From contig JAVKCG010000009.1 in NCBI GenBank assembly GCA_040222875.1, forward strand, positions 248,001 to 312,000: 64,000 nt of DNA, given 5' to 3'. Below are positions 35,652 through 44,052 of this stretch, piece by piece. Each line of letters starts with the position of its first letter. The first letter of the stretch is position 1. Made by a program: the position numbers and the translations under genes. This stretch comes from JAJCYL01 sp040222875. GTDB lineage: Bacteria; Bacteroidota; Bacteroidia; Cytophagales; Cyclobacteriaceae. The notes below the pieces were generated by a model that worked only from the letters and a program-made list of their open reading frames with translations, was not told where the DNA came from and searched no databases.

Positions 35652-35674
35652 GTATCAGCATTTTAAACTGATAC
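35652..35674. promoter_or_regulatory. Candidate PadR operator next to the padR-like start codon
   Basis: GTATCAG (35652-35658), a 9-base AT-rich centre and CTGATAC (35668-35674) form a perfect inverted repeat ending one base before the ATG of the PadR gene. A TAGCTTCG element (35645-35652, one mismatch to the -7 consensus) overlaps its left arm, so binding here would block the promoter: the arrangement expected for an autorepressed PadR. Confidence 0.6.
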
Positions 35675-35675
35675 T

Positions 35676-36014
35676 ATGAAGGTTACAAATCTTGGGGAAT
35701 TCGAAGAACTAGTCCTGCTGGTGATAGGCGCATTAAATGATGATGCCTACAGTATCTCAATTCAGCAGGAACTCAGGGAGCAAACAGGCCGAAGCCCAAG
35801 CATCGGGGCCATGCATTCCGCACTGAACAGGCTTGAAAATAAAGGTTTCATTAATTCTCATGAAGGTGGGGCTACAAAAGAACGTGGCGGTAGGCGTAAG
35901 CGATTTTATCAGATTACCGCCGCGGGTAAGTCGGCATTGTCAAAGAACCACGAACTCAGGTCTGGGCTCATAAAGTTGATTCCAGGGATGAATACACAAA
36001 CTGGGTTAGGATAA
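35676..36014 (+). CDS. PadR family transcriptional regulator
   Basis: 112 residues. The winged-helix region runs over residues 8-80: VLLVIGALNDDAYSISIQQEL, then SIGAMHSALNRLENKGFINSHEG (recognition helix and wing entry) and RRKRFYQITAAGKSAL (wing). These short PadR proteins dimerise through a C-terminal helix. It probably represses its own operon through the inverted repeat at its start codon. Its TAA overlaps the next ATG (TAATG), so translation is coupled to the permease gene. Confidence 0.87.
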   Translation: MKVTNLGEFEELVLLVIGALNDDAYSISIQQELREQTGRSPSIGAMHSALNRLENKGFINSHEGGATKERGGRRKRFYQITAAGKSALSKNHELRSGLIKLIPGMNTQTGLG

Positions 36015-38662
36015 TGGGGGCAAAGACAACCAAAGCAATAGAACCGCCAAAATGGGCTAATCGGTTTCTGGAATGGTTTTGTAGTGCTGACCAACTTGAG
36101 ATACTACAAGGTGACCTGTATGAAACATTCCAGTTTCGGCTGGCAAAGAGTGGCCCATTGAGAGCGAGGTTATTATTTATAAAAGACGTTTTCGACCTCA
36201 TGCGACCTTTTGCCTTTAAACGAAAAAGATCTTATTCATCAAACAATAGGGCTATGCTTAAAAACTACTTCAAAATCTCTTATCGAAATTTCCTGAGCCA
36301 AAAAATTTACAGCCTTATCAACATATCAGGGCTAGCAATTGGGCTAGCTTGTTTTCTGCTCATTTACTTATATGTCCAGGATGAGCTTAGCTACGATTCT
36401 ATGCATTCAAAAGCGGATAGAACATATCGGGTGTTGGAGCTTTTCGAGAGTGATGGAGTGGGGGAACACTCAGCCAGTAATCCCTTTGGTGTAGGGCCAA
36501 CATTGATCAATGATTATCCGCATCTGATTGAAAGCATGGTCCGCCTTTTTAATTTTCAGGCACCCGTTTTATCCTTAAAAAACCCCGAAAACAATCGTGA
36601 ATTCAACGAATCGAGGCTTTTCCTGGCAGATTCTACTTTATTCGATGTTTTCGATTTCGAAATGTTGGTTGGTAACAAAGAAACGGCTCTTGATGGGCCT
36701 AATAGCATCATTCTTACTGAGTCACTAGCTTACAAATACTTTGGAGATGACGACCCCCTGGGTAAGCAGCTAATTTTTCAAGGTGAGCAGCCATTACTTG
36801 TAAATGGAATCATGGCTGATGCACCGCTTAATAGTCATTTTCAATTCGATGCCATGATTTCATATTCCACAATAAAGCATTTCGTTCCGGCTTCCTGGAT
36901 GGCAAGGTTTTATTGGAACCCCAATTGGACATACATCACATTGCATGACAATAGCTTAAAAGCAGAACTGGAAACACAGCTTATACCGTACAAAGACAAA
37001 TATTTTCCAGAAGACAAGCGGGAGCACATTTCTTTACAGTTACAGCCACTACTTGATATACACCTTCACTCCAACCTTGACTATGAAATTCAAGCAAATG
37101 GAAGCGCCAGCAACATTTATGTCTTTAGCACAATTGCGCTGTTCGTACTGTTTATTGCTTCAATCAATTTCATTAATCTTTCAACAGCCAGAGCCACCAA
37201 AAGGGCCAAGGAAGTGGGCATTAGAAAGACGCTGGGCAGTAAGAAATCTCAACTGGTGAAGCAATTCATTTTCGAGTCCCTTTTATATACGTTTTCGGCA
37301 ATGCTGCTGGCTATTTTGGCGGTATTGCTGATTCTTCCATTTTTCAATGTATTTACAGAGAAGGCCATTACCCTGGTTACATTATTAGATATTCAATTCA
37401 TCATTGCAGCCTTGGTTACTATGGTATCTGTTGGGTTAATTTCTGGAATATATCCAGCACTTGTTTTGTCCTCTTTTGATCCGGTAAAAGTTTTAAAAGG
37501 AGGTCATCTTAAGTCAAAAGGATTTTCCTTCAGAAAAGTATTGGTCACAATACAGTTTGCCATCTCTATCTTATTAATTGTAGGCACAATAATGGCCGTA
37601 AAGCAGCTGGATCTCCTTCAGGATAACAATTTAGGCTTCGACAAAGAACAGGTGATTATGGTGCCAATTATGCGCACCCCTATAGGAGAAAATTTCGAAA
37701 CCATCCGGCAGGAAATGTTGAAATTAAAAGATATTCAATACGTAACCGCAGTTGAGGAAATTGTTGGTGCTAAAAATCAGGTGGGGATGTATCACTTTGA
37801 AGGGATGGAAGTTGGTCAACCATTTCCGCGACTGTCTATGCGCCATGATTTTCTTGAAACATTTGGGATGGAGCTGATATCAGGAAGAAACTATTCCGAA
37901 GATTTCGAAACGGATGATGAAGAAGCGCTGTTAATCAATGAAACCCTTGCAAGGCAGATGGGCTGGACGAACGAAGAGGCTATTGGGAAATATCATTTAA
38001 GAAGTAGAGACCGAAGGGGGAAAGTAGTCGGAGTGGTGAAAGATTTCAATTATGCTTCGAAGCACCAGCCTATTTCATCGCTGGTGATGGACTTATCGTT
38101 AAGTCCGTCGTCATTCAGATTATTTATTAAGTACATGGCCATCAGGGTTTCGGGACAAAATATTAATGAGAGTTTAGGTGAATTGGAAAGGGTTTGGAAA
38201 GATTTCATCCCTGATCGACCATTTCAGTATTTTTTCCTTGATAGCAGGCTGGCAGAATCATACAAAGCTGAAGAGAAACTAAGCCTTTTAACGGCAATTT
38301 TCGCAGGGTTAGCCATTCTAGTGGCATGTTTGGGGTTATTCGGATTAGCCACTTTTACAACCGAACAGCGCTCAAAGGAAATCGGAATAAGGAAAGTATT
38401 AGGCATAAAAGGAGGGCAAATAATCGGCTTGCTATCGAAAGACTTTATGCGACTGATTTTACTGGCTATTCTGATTACAGTTCCTGCCACCTATTTCCTG
38501 GTGAATTCCTGGCTGGATGGTTTTGCCTATCGGGTATCTCTTGAAATAATGCCTTTCGTTATTGCTACAATTACTGTTCTGACAATCGCTTTTGTTACTG
38601 TAGCCTATCAGGCACTAAGAGCTGTCAGCATTAACCCAGTAAGGATTTTAAAGGATGAATAG
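36014..38662 (+). CDS. FtsX/MacB-type ABC transporter permease with an N-terminal prefix domain
   Basis: 882 residues. The first about 75 residues (PPKWANRFLEWFCSADQLEILQGDLYETFQFRLAKSG and on) are the helical prefix found in Bacteroidota permeases that sit next to PadR regulators. Then come the MacB-like halves: KNYFKISYRNFL with ISGLAIGLACF, a periplasmic domain, RATKRAKEVGIRKTLGSKKSQL (the signature of the cytoplasmic loop), and a second FtsX unit with RSKEIGIRKVLG. No ATPase gene is nearby; one supplied elsewhere must drive it, or it signals without transport. Its stop overlaps the LanC-like start by 8 bp. Confidence 0.88.
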   Translation: MGAKTTKAIEPPKWANRFLEWFCSADQLEILQGDLYETFQFRLAKSGPLRARLLFIKDVFDLMRPFAFKRKRSYSSNNRAMLKNYFKISYRNFLSQKIYSLINISGLAIGLACFLLIYLYVQDELSYDSMHSKADRTYRVLELFESDGVGEHSASNPFGVGPTLINDYPHLIESMVRLFNFQAPVLSLKNPENNREFNESRLFLADSTLFDVFDFEMLVGNKETALDGPNSIILTESLAYKYFGDDDPLGKQLIFQGEQPLLVNGIMADAPLNSHFQFDAMISYSTIKHFVPASWMARFYWNPNWTYITLHDNSLKAELETQLIPYKDKYFPEDKREHISLQLQPLLDIHLHSNLDYEIQANGSASNIYVFSTIALFVLFIASINFINLSTARATKRAKEVGIRKTLGSKKSQLVKQFIFESLLYTFSAMLLAILAVLLILPFFNVFTEKAITLVTLLDIQFIIAALVTMVSVGLISGIYPALVLSSFDPVKVLKGGHLKSKGFSFRKVLVTIQFAISILLIVGTIMAVKQLDLLQDNNLGFDKEQVIMVPIMRTPIGENFETIRQEMLKLKDIQYVTAVEEIVGAKNQVGMYHFEGMEVGQPFPRLSMRHDFLETFGMELISGRNYSEDFETDDEEALLINETLARQMGWTNEEAIGKYHLRSRDRRGKVVGVVKDFNYASKHQPISSLVMDLSLSPSSFRLFIKYMAIRVSGQNINESLGELERVWKDFIPDRPFQYFFLDSRLAESYKAEEKLSLLTAIFAGLAILVACLGLFGLATFTTEQRSKEIGIRKVLGIKGGQIIGLLSKDFMRLILLAILITVPATYFLVNSWLDGFAYRVSLEIMPFVIATITVLTIAFVTVAYQALRAVSINPVRILKDE

Positions 38663-40019
38663 ACATCAGTTTGTAGCTCTCTTGTTAATTGGGTTTGGTT
38701 TTGCCTGTACTCCAAAGGAAGAGAAGGTTGTAAGCTCTGAACTAAAGAATTCTTTAAAAATTGCTAATTGGCTGGAATTGTCCTTAATGGTTGATTCGCT
38801 TAGTTACGAGATTTGGCCGGACAAAATTGGTGATTCTACGGTCACACTAAGCTATTCAGGTGGCGTTGCTGGCAAAGTAGCTTTCTATCTGGAACTGTAT
38901 AATCAAACAGGTTATCAGGAACACTTGAATGAAGCACTTCGAGGGGCTGATTATATTTTGGGCCATTTGCCAGATCAATCCGATTCCTTGAAAAACAAGT
39001 TGTGGGCATTTAGTGCCTACGGAAGCGTGTGTGGCGCAGGCTATATTTTGACAGAAGTCTATAAACAGACTTCAGATCAGAAATACAAAGCCGGAGCACT
39101 TGAGATTTTTGATATTGTCCAATCCCATGCAATTGAATCAATAGATTCTGTTTCATGGGATAGCTTTAATGATGTACTAGGTGGCTTATCTGGCACTGGT
39201 TTATACTTATTGTACACAGCTAAAAACCATGATTTGGCTGATGCAAGGGCTCTTGCCATCAAAGCTGGTAAAACGCTCCTCTCAAGGGCCATTGAGACGG
39301 ATTCGACTTTGAACTGGACGTTGAGTTATGACCGTCAATTTATCCTACCCAACTTTTCTCATGGAGCTTCTGGAATGGGCTTTTTTCTGGCCAGGCTCTT
39401 TGAAGATACTCAGGATTCAACGTTTTATAAGGCTTCGCTTAAAGTGAATACTTATCTTGAATCTATCGCTAAAATTGACAATGGCGTATTTATGCTCCCA
39501 TATGGCGTTCCAAATGACGATTGGGAAAGACCATTTGACGTCAGCTGGGCACATGGAGTTTCCGGAACTGTGAGATTTTATCAGCAACTCTATAAAATTA
39601 CTGGCGATGAAAATTGGAGTGAAAGGGTAGATCAATGTTATGCGGGTATGATTGCCGGGATGCACATCGATGTTGATACGACGGTTTATGGTAGCAAACC
39701 ATTTCCGTTGGATTATCGATTTGGATTGGTCGGGGCTGCTAATTTCTCAATGTATCACTATCAAGTTACAAAGAACCAAGAAGCTTTAGAGATGGCAGAA
39801 AAGTTAAATCAACGAATGCTGGTAGGCGCTCAGAATGACAGCACTTCTCTCTATTGGATATCTCATAATTATGGCTTTATGAGTGTAGAGGATGACCCAA
39901 TTTATACTGGCATATTTTATGGTGCAGCTGGCTACGGTTTAAGCTTACTCAAGTTAAATGCAATAAAATCAGGAGTTGAATACAATGCAAGGTTTGTTGA
40001 CGACCCATATCTTAATTAA
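38655..40019 (+). CDS. LanC-fold lipoprotein, zinc ligands lost
   Basis: 454 residues. The N-terminus carries a lipobox (GFACTPK). Seven repeats about 55-65 residues apart each contain a GxxG turn before an aromatic helix, centred near residues 68, 122, 175, 235, 298, 355 and 421 (for example SGGVAGKVAFY, HGASGMGFFLA, SWAHGVSGTVR, YGAAGYGLSL): the alpha/alpha toroid of LanC. In lanthionine cyclases the SWCYG and CHG motifs supply three zinc ligands; here they read SWAHG and RFG, so none of these is present and lanthionine cyclisation is improbable. It is anchored on the outside of the inner or outer membrane and is translationally coupled to the permease. Confidence 0.65.
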   Translation: MNRHQFVALLLIGFGFACTPKEEKVVSSELKNSLKIANWLELSLMVDSLSYEIWPDKIGDSTVTLSYSGGVAGKVAFYLELYNQTGYQEHLNEALRGADYILGHLPDQSDSLKNKLWAFSAYGSVCGAGYILTEVYKQTSDQKYKAGALEIFDIVQSHAIESIDSVSWDSFNDVLGGLSGTGLYLLYTAKNHDLADARALAIKAGKTLLSRAIETDSTLNWTLSYDRQFILPNFSHGASGMGFFLARLFEDTQDSTFYKASLKVNTYLESIAKIDNGVFMLPYGVPNDDWERPFDVSWAHGVSGTVRFYQQLYKITGDENWSERVDQCYAGMIAGMHIDVDTTVYGSKPFPLDYRFGLVGAANFSMYHYQVTKNQEALEMAEKLNQRMLVGAQNDSTSLYWISHNYGFMSVEDDPIYTGIFYGAAGYGLSLLKLNAIKSGVEYNARFVDDPYLN

Positions 40020-40027
40020 ACCTCAAA

Positions 40028-40489
40028 ATGATGAAAAACATACTATTGATTTTAGGGACACTTGGGATATTATGTTCTTCTCAGGCGCAAGAGTTAACTC
40101 CAGAACAAGAGGAAATTAAAGATCATATTACCGAATATTACTGGAATGTGATGTATACCAACGCAGAGAGAAAACCGATCAATGCTATAGCCGAAGGCTT
40201 CAGTGAAGACTTCCATATGTATGTTTATTGGGACGGTGAATTGAGCAAACGCACCAGAGATGAATGGATGGCCATACTTCAAAAAAATCGAGATAAGGCA
40301 GATCCAAATATGCCCAAAAAATCCAATAGCCTGGAATTTGGATACATCGATGTAACAGGATACACAGCCTCCACAAAACTCCTTATTTCCCAGGAAGGAA
40401 AGCTCAAATACACAGATTACATGACACTTTATAAGGTAGATGGTAAGTGGCAGGTAATGAGTAAGTTATTCACTTATCATGGTGAGTAA
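40028..40489 (+). CDS. Small secreted NTF2-like protein (putative lumazine-binding type)
   Basis: 153 residues, signal peptide ending near CSSQAQ. The mature part has the NTF2/SnoaL cone: an N-terminal helix (EEIKDHITEYYWNVMY), a second helix (RTRDEWMAILQKN) and the ending strand KYTDYMTLYKVDGKWQVMSKLFTYHGE, characteristic of the lumazine-binding-like subgroup. It probably binds a small ligand in the periplasm. The gene begins 8 bp after the LanC-like stop and ends the operon; it converges on the M24 gene with only 18 bp between, without a visible terminator. Confidence 0.75.
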   Translation: MMKNILLILGTLGILCSSQAQELTPEQEEIKDHITEYYWNVMYTNAERKPINAIAEGFSEDFHMYVYWDGELSKRTRDEWMAILQKNRDKADPNMPKKSNSLEFGYIDVTGYTASTKLLISQEGKLKYTDYMTLYKVDGKWQVMSKLFTYHGE

Positions 40490-40507
40490 CTTGAGTGTAT
40501 TATAGGT

Positions 40508-41911
40508 TTACAACTTCAAATAGCTCCACTCTTTTGAAAACGGAATCCGGCTCATCAAAACGGCACCGTCATCAGTTATCAGCAAGCTATCACTTGGGTT
40601 GATGCCCACGCCATTTTTCTCATCATAGAGCCCTGGCTCTACGCTGAACATCATGCCAGCTTCGATAGGGGTGTGGTCACCCAATGAAATGAACGGTGCC
40701 TGATGACCTTCAATGTGCTGACCAGCGCCGTGGGCTGGACGGTGATAAATGAAATCCTGCATGCCATTTTTTACCTGGTGTTCATGTATTTTCACAGCCA
40801 CTTCAGAACATGGCACTCCGGGTTTGCATTCTTCCACCATGATCTGGACAGTTTCGGCCACTACCTGCCAAATCTTGTCCTGCTGGTCTGTCCATGGGTC
40901 GATCAGGTAATTGCGATAGCCCTCGCCACCCATTCCGCCCAACCGAATGTCGGTATTGATGTACAATGGCTCACCTTTTCTTACCGGATTATAGAAAAAC
41001 TGGTTTGGGTGGGGGTAGGCGGTGGAAACCCCAGCTCTCACATAGTGTGATGTAGATTCGATGCCAACCGCAGAATGTGGCTTACCATCATATTTCACAT
41101 CAGCCATCATTAGCTGAATACCATAAGCCTGTAAGGCATGACCGATTTCAAAATCAGTGGTGTTGGTGCCATGCTCCAAAACGAAATCCCTTGAGAAAGC
41201 ATGGATTTTGTCAAAGTAGCGATAAGCCCTTTGTGTCAAGGCAATCTCTTCGGGTGTCTTGATGATGCGCATTTGGAGGCAGTCATTTGAAATATTTACA
41301 AATGAGGCATTGGGCAATATCTTTTTTGCCTTGGCAAGTTGCGCCGGCGACATCTCCCAGTCGGTGCCGATAGTTTTGCCATCCATTTCCCGCTTTGTCA
41401 GGCCTTCAAGCATCCACTCAAATAAGTCAACCTGCTCACCGTTTACTACTTGTCCTTTGTTTGGGTAACCTCCTTTGCCATGAGGATAGCAGAAGTAGTA
41501 TTCAAACTCAGTACACCACCAGCTAGTGATCAAATCCCGGTCAATACCGGGGCCATACCAGTAGGCTGTATCTTTCTTAGCGGTTGGGAACAAGAGCCAG
41601 GTTGTCCGTTCGCCACTGCCACGAAAGCAGCCATTGAAATAGACCTTGTTTTTGTCTGACTCCAACAGGATGGCATCTATGCCAGAGAGTTTATCTTTCA
41701 ATCGCTGAACGGTTTGCTTGTACCACTCCAAAGGCAGCCGGTCATAGCCCATGGATGCAGGCTCAGGATGGTTGCGATCGGTTACAAAGAGGTTTTCTGA
41801 ATTGGAAGCGGCATCGGCTTCAGCACAAGAGGCGAGGCCTTTGGCGGCAACTGTGGTAGCTGCGAACCCTAGCCCCATTTTACGGATAAAATTTCGGCGG
41901 TCGTTTGTCAT
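40508..41911 (-). CDS. TAT-exported M24-fold (Xaa-Pro peptidase/creatinase-like) lipoprotein with an altered metal site
   Basis: About 467 residues from ATG 41911; the TTG at 41929 is rejected. A twin-arginine motif (DRRNFIRK, from residue 4) and a lipobox at C29 (LASC) predict TAT export. The C-terminal half is the pita-bread fold: AHGAGQHIEGHQAP (His region) and IEAGMMFSVEPGLYDEKNGVGIN. Of the five canonical metal ligands, the second Asp is Tyr in GYRNYLIDP and the last Glu is Asn in GVGINPSDS, so a metal-dependent aminopeptidase activity is doubtful. It could act as a creatinase-like hydrolase without metal. It is divergent in phase from its neighbours and stands alone. Confidence 0.8.
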   Translation of the reverse strand: MTNDRRNFIRKMGLGFAATTVAAKGLASCAEADAASNSENLFVTDRNHPEPASMGYDRLPLEWYKQTVQRLKDKLSGIDAILLESDKNKVYFNGCFRGSGERTTWLLFPTAKKDTAYWYGPGIDRDLITSWWCTEFEYYFCYPHGKGGYPNKGQVVNGEQVDLFEWMLEGLTKREMDGKTIGTDWEMSPAQLAKAKKILPNASFVNISNDCLQMRIIKTPEEIALTQRAYRYFDKIHAFSRDFVLEHGTNTTDFEIGHALQAYGIQLMMADVKYDGKPHSAVGIESTSHYVRAGVSTAYPHPNQFFYNPVRKGEPLYINTDIRLGGMGGEGYRNYLIDPWTDQQDKIWQVVAETVQIMVEECKPGVPCSEVAVKIHEHQVKNGMQDFIYHRPAHGAGQHIEGHQAPFISLGDHTPIEAGMMFSVEPGLYDEKNGVGINPSDSLLITDDGAVLMSRIPFSKEWSYLKL

Positions 41912-42011
41912 GGGTTTAAGATAGCCCAAGGTTGGTAAGAAGGGAAGAGGAATTATGTGAACTGTGAGCGGGGTCGCTTAGTTATAGCTTGAACTTGGTG
42001 ATGTTTTTACC

Positions 42012-42488
42012 TTACTCTGCCGGGTAGTGATCGGCATCTGCATAAATCACCTTCCATTGGCCATTACGATTTTCCCATACAAAAGTGTTGGGGCCCATTG
42101 ACTGGGTAATTGCTCCATTTTTTGAAACTATCGAGTCCGTGAATATGTATGACGAAATCGCATGGTCATTACCGAGTGGAATAATTCTTAAATCATTCCA
42201 CTTTGATTGAAATGACTCCAGGGAAGCCATAAATTCCTTCGATCCAATTTTAACATCCTCATAGGCGATGTATTTTCCGTCTACTAACATTGTAAATTCA
42301 GGCCATAGTAAGTTGATCAATTGCTCAGCATTCATTGAGGTGTCAGCAGCATGAAACGCCCAAACCTGCTTTTCCACTTCCATAATTAATTGTTCTTTAT
42401 CGATTTGTTGGGTTCCATAATGCCGTTGGCAGCTTGTATTTAACAGCAGTATGCAAACAACAACATTTACAATGATTTGTGATCTCAT
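42012..42488 (-). CDS. SnoaL/NTF2-like lipoprotein
   Basis: 158 residues with a lipobox ending in LNTSC (Cys 20). The mature protein has the cone-shaped NTF2-like signature: an N-terminal helix (LIMEVEKQVWAFHAADTSMN), LINLLWPEFTMLVDGKY and the closing strand MGPNTFVWENRNGQWKVIYADADHYPAE. Such domains often bind or isomerise small molecules; no catalytic pair can be assigned. It is unrelated in detail to the NTF2-like gene at 40.0 kb. The 376-bp stretch upstream of it is a hairpin-rich region described separately. Confidence 0.7.
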   Translation of the reverse strand: MRSQIIVNVVVCILLLNTSCQRHYGTQQIDKEQLIMEVEKQVWAFHAADTSMNAEQLINLLWPEFTMLVDGKYIAYEDVKIGSKEFMASLESFQSKWNDLRIIPLGNDHAISSYIFTDSIVSKNGAITQSMGPNTFVWENRNGQWKVIYADADHYPAE

Positions 42489-42864
42489 ACACTTGTAGCA
42501 GGTTGTTAATAAAATCTGGCGGTTCCGATTCTTATTGAGTTGGAAGATAATAATTTTGCTTGATAGTTGTCGGTGAAAACACCAACAACGGCATCTGGGC
42601 TTAACTTTAATTTAGGGGTAACGCAAAAATTAAAACACTAGCACTAGTGCTTGTCATATGCCTCTGCTTCTAGTACAAGCGTCTCGCTTGGACTACTTTG
42701 AAAAGATTTGTTTGGGAGGTTAGTTTGGAATATGTCTCAGCGGGACGCTAAGACTAGTTGAAGGTGTTTGTAAATAGCACTGAATTTTCGTTAACCACGG
42801 AACGCCCTATTTGCTATACAGTGTTATCTGTTTTTATTTGACAACCATCTTTTCTGAAACTTGA
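42489..42864. repeat. Hairpin-rich intergenic stretch (no gene seen)
   Basis: No convincing reading frame. Four inverted repeats lie within 190 bp: GTTGTCGGTG/CACCAACAAC (42566-42589, 4-base loop, one mismatch), AGCACTAGTGCT (42640-42651, palindrome), AGTACAAGCG/CGCTTGGACT (42672-42694, TCT loop, one mismatch) and GTCTCAGCG/CGCTAAGAC (42734-42754, GGA loop, one mismatch). The last two share a GCG-N3-CGC core. A REP-like cluster, a remnant of a mobile element, or a structured RNA are possible. Confidence 0.5.
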
Positions 42865-43821
42865 TTAATCAATATTCATTTGTTTAATCATGAGTTCACC
42901 TGGAACATTATATGGGTTTCCTAGGGCGATAATTATTTCGAAGTGATTATATCCTTCTAAAACATGCAATTGTATCTCTTTCGATTGCTTTTTTAAAGCC
43001 TCAGCAAATAACCGTGATTGCCTTTTAAATTCAGGACTTTCCTGCGTTCCATAAGCTAATATAACAGGTGTTCTAATTTTAGCTATATGATTAATCGGGC
43101 TAAGATCCTCCACCATTTTGTCTGTAAACTCCACGTATTCATTTCTTGAGGATAGACTAACAGGATACAGATCATACATTCCACTGCTGAGAAAGGCGCC
43201 CTTTATCACATCAGCAGGCAGGCCGTATTCAGTCCAGTCTGTAGTGATAAGAACCCCACCCAGATGTCCACCCGCCGAGTGTCCGGAAAGAAAAATACTG
43301 TCTGGATTTCCTCCAAATCTCGCTGCATTCTGATAGGTCCATACAACGACCTTTCTCAATTGATCAACCATCGGATATAAACTGCCATTTGCATCCGTGG
43401 CCAGTTGGTAATCAGGGGCTATATAAAGCATTCCTGATTCAACAAATTTACGGGCATTGTAGGCTGTATTTCCAGATCCATTGCCAGCCCGCCAGGCTCC
43501 CCCATGAATAAATATATGGATTGGGGCATTTGCTAGTTTAGAACTGTATAAATCCAGTTGCTCAATAGATGAATCACCATATTGTATACGTTCAGGCGTA
43601 CCTATCTTGGATTGTGATAATTCCCGTAAAGCTTGCAATTGGCTGAAAATATATTGACGGTTAGGTGCCCAGAAGGATTGATTATACGCAGAATCAATTG
43701 CTGCCTCTGTATAGTTTAGATAAACTTTTTCCTCAGACTCTGAGTTTTTTTGCAAATCCGTATTACAAGCAAAGGCTACTATACACGACAAGATTATTAG
43801 ATATGAACTGAAATTTTTCAT
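42865..43821 (-). CDS. Alpha/beta hydrolase lipoprotein, carboxylesterase/kynurenine formamidase-like
   Basis: About 318 residues from ATG 43821, giving the signal MKNFSSYLIILSCIVAFAC with a lipobox at its end; the ATG at 43848 adds nine residues that do not help. The hydrolase core has the HGGAWRAG oxyanion element, GHSAGGHLGG (nucleophile elbow), AYGTQESPEF (acid) and EGYNHFEI (catalytic His), the order of the BD-FAE/formamidase branch. Substrate unknown. Anchored on the periplasmic side of a membrane. Confidence 0.82.
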   Translation of the reverse strand: MKNFSSYLIILSCIVAFACNTDLQKNSESEEKVYLNYTEAAIDSAYNQSFWAPNRQYIFSQLQALRELSQSKIGTPERIQYGDSSIEQLDLYSSKLANAPIHIFIHGGAWRAGNGSGNTAYNARKFVESGMLYIAPDYQLATDANGSLYPMVDQLRKVVVWTYQNAARFGGNPDSIFLSGHSAGGHLGGVLITTDWTEYGLPADVIKGAFLSSGMYDLYPVSLSSRNEYVEFTDKMVEDLSPINHIAKIRTPVILAYGTQESPEFKRQSRLFAEALKKQSKEIQLHVLEGYNHFEIIIALGNPYNVPGELMIKQMNID

Positions 43822-43881
43822 TTTTATATTGTGATCTATTAACCCCATACTTGATCTTTTTTAATTACACCTAACGCACAG

Positions 43882-44052
43882 CTATGATAAGTGGGGATTA
43901 GAATGCACTAACCTTTCCTCTCGCACATATCCACGCCTTATTTTAAATTTAAAACTTGTGGCGGACTTTCCGATCGACACAAAAATATCCTGACCGATAA
44001 AACCCCATTCATTCATCCATTCATAGCATTTGTTGGCAATCGTTTCATTCAA
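43882..44052 (-). CDS. Small hypothetical ORF following the DUF3885 gene
   Basis: 56 residues if it starts at the TTG at 44052, a start that overlaps the DUF3885 stop by only 8 bp; an ATG at 44100 gives 72 residues with a 56-bp overlap. The sequence (NETIANKCYEWMNEWGFIGQDIFVSIGKSAT) is protein-like, with balanced hydrophobic and polar residues, and does not read as a shadow. No domain recognised. It may be a second subunit or a partner of the DUF3885 protein, or a remnant of a longer fused gene. Confidence 0.4.
   Translation of the reverse strand: MNETIANKCYEWMNEWGFIGQDIFVSIGKSATSFKFKIRRGYVREERLVHSNPHLS

Noticed and set aside
36014..40019. Lantibiotic biosynthesis cluster suggested by the LanC-like gene
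   Set aside because: No precursor peptide, LanB/LanM or peptidase is present and the LanC-fold protein lacks zinc ligands and carries a lipobox.
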